The notes under the pieces were generated by a model. The model saw only the letters and a program-made list of their open reading frames with translations. It had not been told where the DNA came from and made no database searches. From the NCBI RefSeq assembly GCF_014635025.1, contig NZ_BMCE01000002.1, positions 372,001 to 436,000 on the forward strand: DNA of 64,000 bases. Direction: 5' to 3'. Both the position numbers and the translations under genes were made by a program. The DNA comes from Fictibacillus barbaricus. Lineage in GTDB: Bacteria; Bacillota; Bacilli; Bacillales; Fictibacillaceae. This document shows, piece by piece, positions 47,035-56,958 of the stretch; the stretch's first letter is position 1; the number at the start of each line of letters is the position of its first letter.

Positions 47035-49032
47035 TTATTTAATTAGAGCATTACAATCCAAAATTAAAGCTACTTGTCCATCTCCTAAGATCGTTGCACC
47101 AGAGATCGCAAATACAGAAGTTAAGTATTGGCCGAGTGATTTCAGAACAATTTCTTGCTGCCCGATAAATGAATCTACAGCTAAAGCGGCCATCTTGTCT
47201 CCTTTTCTTACGACTACTACAGGTACATGCTGATTTGATTCTGCTGTCACTGGTACTTCGAAAATTTCTTTCAAATTAACCAGCGGGACTACTCTTCCAC
47301 GAAAATCAATTACTTTTTGATTATGGGCTGATAAGATGTCTTCTTTTTTAATAATGGCCGTTTCAATAATCGACGATAAAGGAATTGCATATTTTTCATT
47401 CTGTATTTCAACGAGCATGACAGACATGATTGATAATGTTAAAGGAAGCTGGATGGAGAAGATCGTCCCAAAACCAGCAGTGGAATCTACATAGATCGAT
47501 CCTCCTAGAGACTCGATCTTGTTTTTCACTACGTCTAGACCTACACCTCGTCCTGAGATATCAGAGATCACTTCGGCAGTAGAGAAACCGGAAGCGAATA
47601 ACAATTCAAAACACTGTTTATCGGTCAAATTTTCAGACATTTCTTTTGAGATGATCCCATTTTCAAGTGCCTTTTTAACGACTCTCTGTTTATTGATTCC
47701 AGAACCGTCATCTTCAATATCAATAAATACGTGATTTCCGCTGTGATAGGCTCTTAAATAGATCGTTCCAGTCTCATTTTTTCCGGCACTTGCCCTTGCC
47801 GAAGGTGCTTCAATACCATGGTCTATTGAATTTCTAAGCAAATGTACAAGAGGATCTCCAATCTCATCGATGACTGTCCGATCTAGTTCGGTTTCTGCGC
47901 CAACGATCTCCAAGTTCACTTTTTTCCCTAAATCTTTTGCAAGCCCTCTAACCATTCGCGGGAAACGGTTAAATACTTGTTCAACAGGTACCATACGCAT
48001 GGTTAAGATAATATTTTGCAGATCACCAGAAACACGGGACATGCGCTCAACCGTTTCATTTAGTTCTGAGCTTCTTATGGATTTCGAAATCTCTTCAAGA
48101 CGTCCACGGTCTATAACTAACTCTTCAAATAGATTCATAAGCTGATCGAGTCTTTCAATATTAACTCGAATGGTTTTTCCTGAAGATGAAGTGGTAGAAG
48201 CTTTCTGTGAATCATCCTTTTCGGTTCCATTGCTTTCTGTTTGTTCAGAATTCAGATTCGTTTCGTCTTGTGTAGAAGCATCTATTCTATCAGCATCAAT
48301 CTCTGAAACATCTACAACGTCTACTTCAGATACTTTTAAAATACGTTCTTTTACATCATTTGCCGATTCTTTTGTAAGGATAGATAACTTGAAATTTGTT
48401 TCAAAATGCTCTGACTCGAGCATTTCAACAGATGGCATTGTTTTAATAATTTCTCCGATCTGCTCTACTACTTCAAAGACCATATATACCCTGGCAGCTT
48501 TTAAGATACAATCTTCACGCAAAGAGATTGATAATTCAAAAGCTTGAAAACCTTGCTCTTTTGATTGAAGAATGATCTGTCTTTCATATTGATCATAGAT
48601 TTGTATATTCTCTGAATGACTTTTCGCTTGACCCTTAGAGAAATTTGAGGTGTCACCCTTTTCCAGGGCCTCTAATTCCTTTACAGTACTGGAGACATCG
48701 CGCTTTCCAGTTCCTCCTTCTGAAATCTCTACTACCATTGCTTCTAAGTGATCTAGAGATCCGAAGAGAACGTCAAGCACTTGGGGTGTTACCACAATCT
48801 TCTTATTTCGAATTGCATCAAGTACATTTTCCATACAATGTGTTAGGCTCGCTAAATCTTCATAACCCATTGTTGCTGACATTCCTTTTAATGTATGAGC
48901 AGAACGAAATATTTCATTTACGATCGACAGTTCCTCTGGTGATTTCTCAAGCAGCAGCACTTGTTCATTAATAGCTTGTAAATGTTCTTTGCTTTCATCA
49001 ATGAATATGTCAAGATATTGTGTCATTTCCAT
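47035..49032 (-). CDS. cheA: Chemotaxis histidine kinase CheA
   Basis: Histidine kinase that phosphorylates CheY and CheB, 665 residues (B. subtilis 672). The Hpt domain has the phosphorylated H46 in FRSAHTLKGMSATMGY; a P2 domain lies at about 155-250; dimerisation (about 290-350) and HATPase (VHLLRNSIDHGIE, DDGSGINKQRV, GRGVGLDVVKNKIE) follow; the CheW-like domain is at the C-terminus (about 525-660). The Ser/Asp/Glu-rich linker at 245-285 is short. Start at ATG 49032 gives the same N-terminus as B. subtilis. Confidence 0.96.
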   Translation of the reverse strand: MEMTQYLDIFIDESKEHLQAINEQVLLLEKSPEELSIVNEIFRSAHTLKGMSATMGYEDLASLTHCMENVLDAIRNKKIVVTPQVLDVLFGSLDHLEAMVVEISEGGTGKRDVSSTVKELEALEKGDTSNFSKGQAKSHSENIQIYDQYERQIILQSKEQGFQAFELSISLREDCILKAARVYMVFEVVEQIGEIIKTMPSVEMLESEHFETNFKLSILTKESANDVKERILKVSEVDVVDVSEIDADRIDASTQDETNLNSEQTESNGTEKDDSQKASTTSSSGKTIRVNIERLDQLMNLFEELVIDRGRLEEISKSIRSSELNETVERMSRVSGDLQNIILTMRMVPVEQVFNRFPRMVRGLAKDLGKKVNLEIVGAETELDRTVIDEIGDPLVHLLRNSIDHGIEAPSARASAGKNETGTIYLRAYHSGNHVFIDIEDDGSGINKQRVVKKALENGIISKEMSENLTDKQCFELLFASGFSTAEVISDISGRGVGLDVVKNKIESLGGSIYVDSTAGFGTIFSIQLPLTLSIMSVMLVEIQNEKYAIPLSSIIETAIIKKEDILSAHNQKVIDFRGRVVPLVNLKEIFEVPVTAESNQHVPVVVVRKGDKMAALAVDSFIGQQEIVLKSLGQYLTSVFAISGATILGDGQVALILDCNALIK

Positions 49033-49050
49033 CGTAAAACTCCTCCTAAT

Positions 49051-50094
49051 TTACAAATAGTTCTGAATCGTTCCCGCAATAGATTCTAGATGTACGACTT
49101 CATCTACTTTTTTTGTAAGAACTGCCGCCTTTGGCATCCCATAAACGATGCATGATTCCTCAGCTTCTGTGATTACGATGGTTTCTGCAGATTCTTTTAG
49201 GTCTATGATGCCAAGAGTTCCATCTGAACCCATCCCGGTCATAATCACGGCAATCTTTTGATAGTTTTTAAGTTTTGCAGCTGAGCTAAAAAGTACATTT
49301 ACTGCCGGTCTATGACCTCCGATTGGACGTTCTTTATCTAATGTAATAATGGGTCGTCCCATTTTTTCATTAAGGCGCAGATGGTAACCTCCAGGGGCTA
49401 TGTATACCGTTCCGTTTTCGAGAGGTTCCTTATGCTCAGCTTCCTTGACTCGAACTCTGGATAGGGAATCTAGCCTGTTAGCTAAAGATTTGGTAAATCC
49501 TGCTGGCATATGCTGAACTACAACGACCGGAACATGAAGATCTGCCGGAAGCTTTGTAATTACTTCTTGTAAAGCACGGGGACCGCCCGTAGAAGTTCCT
49601 ATCAAAACGAGTTTTGATAGATTATTGCTTCGTATGGGTTCTAGTTTCACTTTCAGATCTTGCTTCTCACAGCTACCTTTCAAAGATGTAATTTTTGCTT
49701 TTGAAGATGCGATCACTTTTTCAATCAATAACTTTTTCACTTTATGCAGATCAAGAGAAATAGCACCAGATGGTTTAGCAATAACGTCGATCGCTCCTGC
49801 CTCCATTGCAAGAATAGTGTTTTCAGCACCTGCCTTTGTTGTACTTGAAAGCATAATGATCGGAACCGGATAGCTGTTCATGATCCCTCGTACTGCTTCA
49901 ATTCCGTTTAAAACAGGCATCTCAACATCCATTGTTACAACATCAGGCTTTAATCTGATCGTCTTTTCTATGGCTTCTTGCCCATTTCTTGCAGTATCCA
50001 AAACGGTAATCCTCGGGTCTTCACTCAAAAAATCTTTAATCAGTTTCCTCATGAAGGCAGAATCATCTACAATAAGGACTGAAATTGGTTTCAT
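49051..50094 (-). CDS. cheB: Chemotaxis response regulator methylesterase CheB
   Basis: Demethylates chemoreceptors after activation by CheA, 347 residues. The receiver domain (1-120) has DD at 10-11 and the phosphoacceptor D56 in VVTMDVEMPVLNG. The esterase domain (about 155-345) has the Ser of IGTSTGGPRALQEV, the His of VQHMPAGFT and the Asp of MTGMGSDGTLG. It lies 9 bases after flhG. Confidence 0.96.
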   Translation of the reverse strand: MKPISVLIVDDSAFMRKLIKDFLSEDPRITVLDTARNGQEAIEKTIRLKPDVVTMDVEMPVLNGIEAVRGIMNSYPVPIIMLSSTTKAGAENTILAMEAGAIDVIAKPSGAISLDLHKVKKLLIEKVIASSKAKITSLKGSCEKQDLKVKLEPIRSNNLSKLVLIGTSTGGPRALQEVITKLPADLHVPVVVVQHMPAGFTKSLANRLDSLSRVRVKEAEHKEPLENGTVYIAPGGYHLRLNEKMGRPIITLDKERPIGGHRPAVNVLFSSAAKLKNYQKIAVIMTGMGSDGTLGIIDLKESAETIVITEAEESCIVYGMPKAAVLTKKVDEVVHLESIAGTIQNYL

Positions 50095-50102
50095 AACAGC
50101 AT

Positions 50103-50957
50103 CTACCTTTCAATAAATAATGACTTTAACCTGCTGATAAAAGATTTGTAGGATGCTTTTTGTTCTCTCGAAACTCCAGCGTAGTTTTGAGCTAGAGTAA
50201 ATACTGCCTTTGATGCGAGAGATGATGGTTTACGTAATATGAAAGGGACTTGTTTTTTGACGGATTCTAATACGGTTTGATCCAAAGGGATCTTCCCCAG
50301 GCAAACAAGTTCTTTATCCAAGAATTGCTTACATACATTCTTAAGCTTTTCATACGTTTCCTGGCTTTCCCTCTCATTTTCATACCGGTTAACAGCAAGG
50401 TAAAACGGTATACTTTTATCTTTTAAATGAATGAACTTCATCATGGAATACGCATCTGTAAGAGAGGTGATCTCTGGTGTTGCTATAACTAAGACCTCGT
50501 GACTTGACAATACAAATTTAAGTGCCGCTTCTGTTGCACCTGCTCCCATATCCAAAAAGATAAAATCATAAAATTTTTCAAGTTCTTGAAGCTGTTTCAT
50601 AAAATGATTCAACATCTCATCTGTGATTAGAGCAAGTGAGCCAAAGTTTCTTCCCCCTGAGATGGTATGAAGACCATCCTTACCTTCTTCAATGATCTCC
50701 CAAACAGAAAGCTGGTTCTCAAGCATGTCCATGATATGCTTCTGTGACCTTCTTCCAAGGATTAAATCCACGTTTCCCATTCCAACATCCAGATCCATTA
50801 CAAGGACTCTTTTCCCCATCTGTATTAAAGACAAGGCTAAGTTGACTGTAATATTCGTTTTGCCAACACCGCCTTTACCACTTACAACTGAAATCACTCT
50901 TACACCTTCGGGAGTACCAGACAACTGATTACGAAGACTAATAGCTTGATCAAACAT
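50103..50957 (-). CDS. flhG: FlhG (YlxH) MinD-like ATPase, flagellar placement
   Basis: ParA/MinD ATPase controlling flagellar number and position with FlhF, 284 residues. The N-terminal DQAISLRNQL carries the DQAxxLR activator helix that stimulates FlhF GTPase. The deviant Walker A is VVSGKGGVGKTNI at about 25-37, with MDLDVGMGN and FLDMGAG after it. It overlaps flhF by 8 bases. Confidence 0.95.
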   Translation of the reverse strand: MFDQAISLRNQLSGTPEGVRVISVVSGKGGVGKTNITVNLALSLIQMGKRVLVMDLDVGMGNVDLILGRRSQKHIMDMLENQLSVWEIIEEGKDGLHTISGGRNFGSLALITDEMLNHFMKQLQELEKFYDFIFLDMGAGATEAALKFVLSSHEVLVIATPEITSLTDAYSMMKFIHLKDKSIPFYLAVNRYENERESQETYEKLKNVCKQFLDKELVCLGKIPLDQTVLESVKKQVPFILRKPSSLASKAVFTLAQNYAGVSREQKASYKSFISRLKSLFIER

Positions 50958-52077
50958 GTACGGACTTTTCCTTCAAAACCATGTGGATCAGTTCCTCGGC
51001 TTGTGCTTCAAACATATCATCAGGAACATTTTGACCATTTGTCACATAGCCAATAGGAACCTTGTTCGAAATGGCCAGGTTTAAAATAGCTCCTAAAGTC
51101 TTCGTCTCATCCTTTTTAGTAAAAATCACCTTATGTACAGGCAGATTCTTAAACTGATTAAAAATTGTTTCCATGTCTTTATACTTGGATGTTAGCGACA
51201 ATACCAGGTAATTTTTCATATTGTTATCAAAATCAACAATCCGCTGAAGTTCTTCTATATAAAAGCGATTTAAAAAATTTCTGCCGGCCGAATCAACAAG
51301 AACAAGATCATAATCTTTGAACTTCTCTTTTGCTTTTTGGAAATCGTCTGCGGTATAAGCTACCTCACATGGAATGTTTAATATTTCTGCATATGTTTTT
51401 AGCTGGTCGATCGCGGCTATCCTGTAAGTATCTGTTGTGATAAACGCTACTCTCTTACCATCCTTTAATACAGCTTTCGCGCCAATTTTTGCAATGGTTG
51501 TTGTCTTGCCTACCCCTGTAGGGCCTATTAAATTTAAATACTTTGTCTCATAATGAAAGCCGCCGAACTCACTCTTCTTCATACGAGCACTAAGCCAGTT
51601 GCTGATCCATTCGTTCCAGTCATAATGCTTAGCATCTTCTTCATCAAGCCCTTGATACTTGCTGGAAAGAGCGGAAACAAGTTCTTCAAGTATCACTGGA
51701 TCCAGCTCTTGGTGAGTTAAGAACGCCTTCCATTCTTCAACTACAGCGGGCAGTGGTTCCGAATGTTTAGTTTGAATCGTAAGTGTTTGAACCATCTTCT
51801 TAAGCTGCCGTATCTCCTGAGTCAATTCTACATCTGGGACTGTTACGGGCTGCGAGTCATTTGTAATGATTTTTGTTTGCTTGCTTGCTTGCGCCTCATA
51901 CTCTATGTCTTGATCTAATCCAGCAAAGACCTCAACATTTTTTTTTGTAAAAAAACCAAAAACCCCTCCGACCTGAACTTCTCTAGTATTCAGGATGACC
52001 GCCCCGCTGCCAAGATCAGCTCTTACCAGTTTCATTGCATCCGGCAGGCTTTTAGCCGTATACTTCTTCACTTTCAT
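50950..52077 (-). CDS. flhF: SRP-type GTPase FlhF
   Basis: Flagellar biosynthesis GTPase of the SRP/FtsY family, 375 residues. An N-terminal basic region and B domain (1-80), a coiled linker (about 85-120), then the NG domain with G1 LIGPTGVGKTTTIAKIGA near 180-195, ITTDTYRIAAIDQLKTYAEIL and DSAGRNF. It overlaps flhA by three bases (TGATG). Confidence 0.95.
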   Translation of the reverse strand: MKVKKYTAKSLPDAMKLVRADLGSGAVILNTREVQVGGVFGFFTKKNVEVFAGLDQDIEYEAQASKQTKIITNDSQPVTVPDVELTQEIRQLKKMVQTLTIQTKHSEPLPAVVEEWKAFLTHQELDPVILEELVSALSSKYQGLDEEDAKHYDWNEWISNWLSARMKKSEFGGFHYETKYLNLIGPTGVGKTTTIAKIGAKAVLKDGKRVAFITTDTYRIAAIDQLKTYAEILNIPCEVAYTADDFQKAKEKFKDYDLVLVDSAGRNFLNRFYIEELQRIVDFDNNMKNYLVLSLTSKYKDMETIFNQFKNLPVHKVIFTKKDETKTLGAILNLAISNKVPIGYVTNGQNVPDDMFEAQAEELIHMVLKEKSVHV

Positions 52078-54110
52078 CAGATGTTCACCACCCCAACACT
52101 TTTTACTTCTAGCTCAGGTTCCAGCTCGTTATAAGACAATACGGCAACATCAGGAAGGTATCTCTCAATGAGCTGGCGCACGTACATTCTTACTGCTGGA
52201 GAACACAATATAACGACAGACTGATCGAAACTTCTGCCTGATTCTAGTTCTCTAGTAATGCTGTCAAAAATGACCTGAGAATCATGTGGATCAAGCGATA
52301 GATAATTGCCGTGCTCTGTTTGCTGAACAGAATCTGCTATTCTCTTCTCTACCGAACCACCTAGTGTGATTACATGCAACGGTTCATTTTCAGTTGTGTA
52401 GCTTTTAGAAATTTGGCGTGATAGACCTTGTCTGACATATTCTGTTAATAAGTCCGTATCTTTAGTCATCTTTGCAAAGTCCGCTAACGTTTCAAAAATA
52501 ACTGCTAAGTTGCGAATTGAAATTCGCTCTCTTAATAGTTTGGATAATACCTTTTGAACTTCACCAATGGTCAGGGCATCTGGAGTTACTTCTTCAACAA
52601 TTGCCGGATACGATTCTTTTAAGTGATCCACAAGTTGTTTAGTCTCTTGTCGTCCGATCAACTCGTGAGCGTGCTTTTTGATCACTTCTGTTAGATGAGT
52701 GGAAACGACTGAAGGCGGGTCAACGACCGTATATCCCGAGTACTCTGCCCGTTCTTTCATCTCTTCTCCAATCCAGATGGCAGGAAGGCCGAATGCAGGC
52801 TCCATCGTTTCAATTCCTTGTACTTCTTCATCCTCAATCCCAGGGCTCATCGCTAAGTAATGATCTAGCAGCAACTCGCCTTTTGCGACTTGGCTTCCTT
52901 TGATTTTGATCCTATATTCATTAGGCTGCAGTTGGATATTGTCCCGAATCCTCACAACTGGCACGATCATCCCAAGTTCTAAAGCTAGCTGCCTCCTGAT
53001 CATAACGATTCTGTCTAACAGATCTCCGCCTTGTGAGGTGTCTGCTAATGGGATGAGACTGTATCCAAACTCGAACTCTATAGGATCAATCTGCAATAAA
53101 TTAACTACAGATTCAGGGCTTTTCAGCTGTTCTGTTTGAATATCTTCTTCCACCACTTCTTCTTTTTCTTTTTGTTCACGTTCTGCTTTTAATAGCAGAT
53201 AACCACCTGCTGCAAGCAGACCGCCGACAGTAAGCGTAAAAAAGTCATTGATCGGTGTAAACAGTCCTAGCATGATAATTGTTCCGCCTGCTACAAAAAG
53301 CATGATCGGATAAGCGAGCAACTGCTTGCTAATATCAAAACCAAGGTTTCCTTCTGAAGCCGCCCTTGTCACAATAATCCCTGTTGCCGTTGATATGATT
53401 AACGCTGGTATCTGGGACACTAGTCCATCACCGACAGTCATTCTTGTAAACAATTCAGCACTTTCACCAAAACTTAGACCCATTTGCAGCATTCCAATAA
53501 TAATTCCAAAAAGCATATTGATCAGAACGATGATAATACCTGCAATCGCATCTCCTTTAACGAATTTACTCGCACCATCCATCGCTCCATAGAAATCGGC
53601 CTCACGTTCAATCGTTTCACGTCTTTCTTTCGCTTCCCGATCTGAAATCATTCCCGCATTTAGATCTGCATCAATACTCATCTGCTTACCAGGCATCGCA
53701 TCAAGCGTGAATCTTGCTGCAACCTCTGAAACACGTTCAGATCCTTTTGTGATTACTATAAATTGAATGATGATCAGAATAAAAAACACAACAATTCCAA
53801 CAAGAATATTTCCGCCAACTACAAATTCACCGAATGTATGTACAACGTTTCCGGCGTCACCCGTTGAAAGGATGCTCCTTGTTGTAGAAACGTTTAGACC
53901 AAGTCTGAAAAGCGTCACTAACAAAAGTAAGGATGGAAATATAGAGAATTGGAGAGGCTGTGTTGTATTCATGGCAATCAATATGATTAAAAGCGCCAGA
54001 GATATATTGGTAATGATTAAGAAGTCCAACATAAACGTTGGAAGCGGTATGACGAGCATGGCGATAATTAAAATTACACCTGCTAAAACACTTATGTCTC
54101 TAGCTTTCAT
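52077..54110 (-). CDS. flhA: Flagellar export gate protein FlhA
   Basis: Large export-gate subunit of the flagellar type III secretion system, 677 residues. The N-terminal half (about 1-305) has seven to eight membrane helices and the FHIPEP-family cytoplasmic loop with the conserved RFTLDAMPGKQMSIDADLNAG near 145. The C-terminal cytoplasmic domain (about 330-677) binds substrates and chaperones. Length matches B. subtilis (677). Confidence 0.96.
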   Translation of the reverse strand: MKARDISVLAGVILIIAMLVIPLPTFMLDFLIITNISLALLIILIAMNTTQPLQFSIFPSLLLLVTLFRLGLNVSTTRSILSTGDAGNVVHTFGEFVVGGNILVGIVVFFILIIIQFIVITKGSERVSEVAARFTLDAMPGKQMSIDADLNAGMISDREAKERRETIEREADFYGAMDGASKFVKGDAIAGIIIVLINMLFGIIIGMLQMGLSFGESAELFTRMTVGDGLVSQIPALIISTATGIIVTRAASEGNLGFDISKQLLAYPIMLFVAGGTIIMLGLFTPINDFFTLTVGGLLAAGGYLLLKAEREQKEKEEVVEEDIQTEQLKSPESVVNLLQIDPIEFEFGYSLIPLADTSQGGDLLDRIVMIRRQLALELGMIVPVVRIRDNIQLQPNEYRIKIKGSQVAKGELLLDHYLAMSPGIEDEEVQGIETMEPAFGLPAIWIGEEMKERAEYSGYTVVDPPSVVSTHLTEVIKKHAHELIGRQETKQLVDHLKESYPAIVEEVTPDALTIGEVQKVLSKLLRERISIRNLAVIFETLADFAKMTKDTDLLTEYVRQGLSRQISKSYTTENEPLHVITLGGSVEKRIADSVQQTEHGNYLSLDPHDSQVIFDSITRELESGRSFDQSVVILCSPAVRMYVRQLIERYLPDVAVLSYNELEPELEVKSVGVVNI

Positions 54111-54133
54111 CTGTAAACTCTCCTATTCATTCC

Positions 54134-55213
54134 TTACACTTTTTTCCTTATGCGATATACAAAGGCTAGTATTTCCGCCACGGCTTTAAAAAGATCCTCT
54201 GGAATCACTTGCCCAATATCAACTCGAGCATATAACGTTCTGGCTAAAGGTTTGTTCTCGACCATCGCTATCTCATGCTCTTTCGCTATCTCTTTGATTT
54301 TTTGAGCGATCAAGTCTACTCCCTTTGCAACAACGACTGGTGCATCCATACTTCCGTCATCATACTTTAAGCAAATTGCATAGTGCGTTGGATTTGTAAT
54401 GATGACATCCGCCTTTGGGACTTCCTGCATCATCCGCCTCATAGCCATTTGTCTTTGCTTCTCCTTGATCTTTCCTTTGATCTTTGGATCACCTTCGGAT
54501 TTTTTGTATTCGTCTTTAATATCTTGTTTGGACATTCTGATATTTTTTTCAAAATCATATTTTTGGTACATAAAATCGAGAAACGCAAGAAACAGTAAAA
54601 CAAGTGATGCTGCAAAACCCATCTTAATTGCAAGCCCCCCGAATACAGGTAGGGAGGATTCAATGCTCACAAGACTCATCCTTAAGTAAACATCCCGCTC
54701 CATCCAAAGAACATAGAACGTTACTCCGCCGATCAATAAGATCTTCAGCAAAGATTTTGTCAGCTCTACAAGCGCACGAACCGAATAGATCCGTTTGAAG
54801 CCTGATAGAGGGTTGATTCTCTCTAATTTCATCTGTATGGCTTCGGTCGATAAAAGAAATCCAACTTGCAGATAGTTCCCTAGCACACCTGCTGCCATAG
54901 CTGAGATCATTACTGGAGCTAAAATGATCGCTACCTCCATCGACAGTTCCCATAAAAGCTTTGGAATGCTCGTTTCTGTCACATCATATAAAAGCTTCTT
55001 ATCCAGACTGTGAGTGAAAAGATGGAGCAGGCGTTCGCCCATCCAGCTTCCCATGAACGCTAAAAACATGACGGAAACAAACAAAACGATGGCCGCATTA
55101 ATATCAGCACTTTTGGCTACTTGCCCTTTTTTACGACTTTCCTGTCTTTTTTTAGGGGTAGCCTTTTCTGTTTTTTCCTGAGAAAAGTATTGTAGGTTAA
55201 TTGGGTATTCCAT
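54134..55213 (-). CDS. flhB: Flagellar export switch protein FlhB
   Basis: Controls the switch from hook to filament export, 359 residues. Four membrane helices (about 30-215) and the C-terminal domain with the autocleavage site NPTH in VIITNPTHYAICLKY near 268. EKTEKATPKKRQESRKKGQVAKS opens the protein. The ATG at 55213 is chosen; a TTG one codon upstream at 55216 is equally possible because no strong SD decides it. It starts 4 bases after the fliR stop. Confidence 0.95.
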   Translation of the reverse strand: MEYPINLQYFSQEKTEKATPKKRQESRKKGQVAKSADINAAIVLFVSVMFLAFMGSWMGERLLHLFTHSLDKKLLYDVTETSIPKLLWELSMEVAIILAPVMISAMAAGVLGNYLQVGFLLSTEAIQMKLERINPLSGFKRIYSVRALVELTKSLLKILLIGGVTFYVLWMERDVYLRMSLVSIESSLPVFGGLAIKMGFAASLVLLFLAFLDFMYQKYDFEKNIRMSKQDIKDEYKKSEGDPKIKGKIKEKQRQMAMRRMMQEVPKADVIITNPTHYAICLKYDDGSMDAPVVVAKGVDLIAQKIKEIAKEHEIAMVENKPLARTLYARVDIGQVIPEDLFKAVAEILAFVYRIRKKV

Positions 55214-55217
55214 CAAA

Positions 55218-55991
55218 TTAAGCAGCCCCTAACAGTTCCAACAAATTAACCATGCTGTCTCGCATCTGATCGACCAGCAACTGAATGGATACGAAGAATG
55301 CAGGCATCACGACTAAAAATAATACAAGAGCGATCAAAATCTTGAGTGGCAGTCCAATAACAAAGATGTTCATCTGGGGAACTGTTCTGGCAACAATACC
55401 TAATGCCAAATCTGCTAAAAATAAGGTGCCAACTATAGGAATAGCCATCTGTAATGCAACTAAGAACATTCCTGAAAAAACACTGATCACAAACTTAGTC
55501 ATGCTTCCGTTTCCGAAGTTCGCTATGGCCGAATCAAGCGGCAGAAACTTATAACTATAAAAGATACCGTCTAAAAGCATATGATGGGCGTCTGTTGCAA
55601 GTAAAAAAAGTACGGCAAAGGTATAAAGATATCTCCCCATTAACGGGGTCTGAATACCAGTCTGCGGATCAAAAACGTTTGCAATTGCAAAACCCATCTG
55701 TAGATCAATGAATCCACCTGCCACTTGAATAGCATAAAAAACGATAGCTGCAATAAAACCGATTGAAAGTCCAATCATTGCTTCCTTTATGATCAGGATC
55801 AAAAATGAACTGTTGACCGGGACTGGATCAGGGTTAATTGCATATAGCATGATCCAGGATAAGAACAAGGCAAGGCCAATCTTATGGATCACTGGTAAAT
55901 TTTTATTGGAAAACACAGGAATTGTTAAGAAAAATGCCGATACTCTTGTAAGGATTAATATAAAAGCAGGGAAAACCGCTAAATCTATCAT
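55218..55991 (-). CDS. fliR: Flagellar export gate protein FliR
   Basis: Export-gate membrane protein of 257 residues with about six hydrophobic helices, including the FLTIPVFSNKNLPVIHKIGLALFLS segment and MGFAIANVFDPQTG, both typical. It starts 1 base after the intact-frame stop of fliQ and is followed by flhB. Confidence 0.95.
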   Translation of the reverse strand: MIDLAVFPAFILILTRVSAFFLTIPVFSNKNLPVIHKIGLALFLSWIMLYAINPDPVPVNSSFLILIIKEAMIGLSIGFIAAIVFYAIQVAGGFIDLQMGFAIANVFDPQTGIQTPLMGRYLYTFAVLFLLATDAHHMLLDGIFYSYKFLPLDSAIANFGNGSMTKFVISVFSGMFLVALQMAIPIVGTLFLADLALGIVARTVPQMNIFVIGLPLKILIALVLFLVVMPAFFVSIQLLVDQMRDSMVNLLELLGAA

Positions 55992-55992
55992 T

Positions 55993-56264
55993 TTACAATC
56001 CTATGTATGTGTGTAAATTTTGAAAAATATTAGATGTGAATCCCAATATTTGGGATAGCATCCATGGTCCGAAAAAACTAGGCCGACTAATACCGCCACG
56101 ATCTTTGGAATGAACGCGAGTGTCTGTTCTTGAATCTGTGTGGTAGCTTGAAAAATACTGACAATCAAACCTACAACCAGCGCTAACGCCAATAACGGTC
56201 CGCATAATAGCAGGGTCATGTATACCCCTTTCTCAGCTAATGACACAACGAATTGAGAATCCAT
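55993..56264 (-). pseudogene. fliQ: Flagellar export protein FliQ, reading frame broken by one-base frameshift
   Basis: Small two-helix export-gate component. From ATG 56264 the frame reads a normal FliQ (SLAEKGVYMTLLLCGPLLALALVVGL, then QATTQIQEQTLAFIPKIVAVLVGLVF) to about residue 65, then leaves homology and stops at 56001. The expected C-terminus FFGPWMLSQILGFTSNIF follows in the next frame and ends at a TAA at 55993-55995. The shift falls in a run of six T on the minus strand (56071-56076); one more T would restore a 90-residue FliQ (B. subtilis 89) ending 1 base before fliR. A sequencing error, a recent mutation or slippage-based recoding are all possible; upstream and downstream genes are intact. 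Confidence 0.85.
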
Positions 56265-56277
56265 ATCTACACCTGCC

Positions 56278-56958
56278 CTAGTAGCTTAATAGCAATGATT
56301 TGACGATAAGGTACCAGCCATCAACTAGTACGAATAATAAAATCTTAAATGGCAGTGATATCATAACAGGCGGCAGCATCATCATACCCATTGCCATTAA
56401 TATAGAAGCTACGACCATATCAATGATTAGAAAGGGTACAAAGATCATAAAACCGATTTGAAATGCCGTCTTGAGTTCACTGATTGCAAATGCCGGTACT
56501 AATGTTGTTAAAGGTATATCTTTTATACTTTCTGGCTTCTTGGCACCTGAATATTCCATAAAGAGCATAAGATCTTTCTGCCTTGTATGTTTTGCCATAA
56601 ATTCTTTAATCGGAAGACTTCCTTTATCAAATGCTTCCTCTTGAGAGATCTCACCCTTAACGAGCGGTTGAACAGCTTCTTTATTTACTTCATGCAGGAC
56701 CGGTGCCATAATAAAAAAGGTTAAGAACAAGGCAATTCCGATAAGTACTTGATTCGGCGGCATCTGTTGAGTTGCAAGGGATGTCCTGACAAATGATAAA
56801 ACAATGATGATTCTCGTAAAACAAGTCATCAGGATAAGAATACTCGGAGCAAGAGAAAGTACCGTCAAGAGCAGCAGAAGCTGAATGGTTGTTTCCATGT
56901 TGGCTGGATCACTATTATTTATAAAATCCAAATCTAATCCAGGAATAAATTCATTCAT
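56278..56958 (-). CDS. fliP: Flagellar export gate protein FliP
   Basis: Core export-channel membrane protein, 226 residues. Start at ATG 56956-56958 (MNEFIPGLDLDF) matches B. subtilis FliP; the open frame to 57015 adds unrelated residues. The conserved MTCFTRIIIVLSFVRTSLATQQMPPNQVLIG and GFMIFVPFLIIDMVVASILMAMGMMMLPP segments are present. It overlaps the end of fliO by 8 bases. Confidence 0.95.
   Translation of the reverse strand: MNEFIPGLDLDFINNSDPANMETTIQLLLLLTVLSLAPSILILMTCFTRIIIVLSFVRTSLATQQMPPNQVLIGIALFLTFFIMAPVLHEVNKEAVQPLVKGEISQEEAFDKGSLPIKEFMAKHTRQKDLMLFMEYSGAKKPESIKDIPLTTLVPAFAISELKTAFQIGFMIFVPFLIIDMVVASILMAMGMMMLPPVMISLPFKILLFVLVDGWYLIVKSLLLSY

Noticed and set aside
53767-54189. 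Plus-strand open frame of 140 codons opposite flhA/flhB
   Set aside because: Antisense to a hydrophobic coding region with low stop frequency; no independent support.
55993-56205. Minus-strand open frame that could be called a separate small gene
   Set aside because: Only its end (FFGPWMLSQILGF...) is meaningful and it is the frameshifted tail of fliQ.
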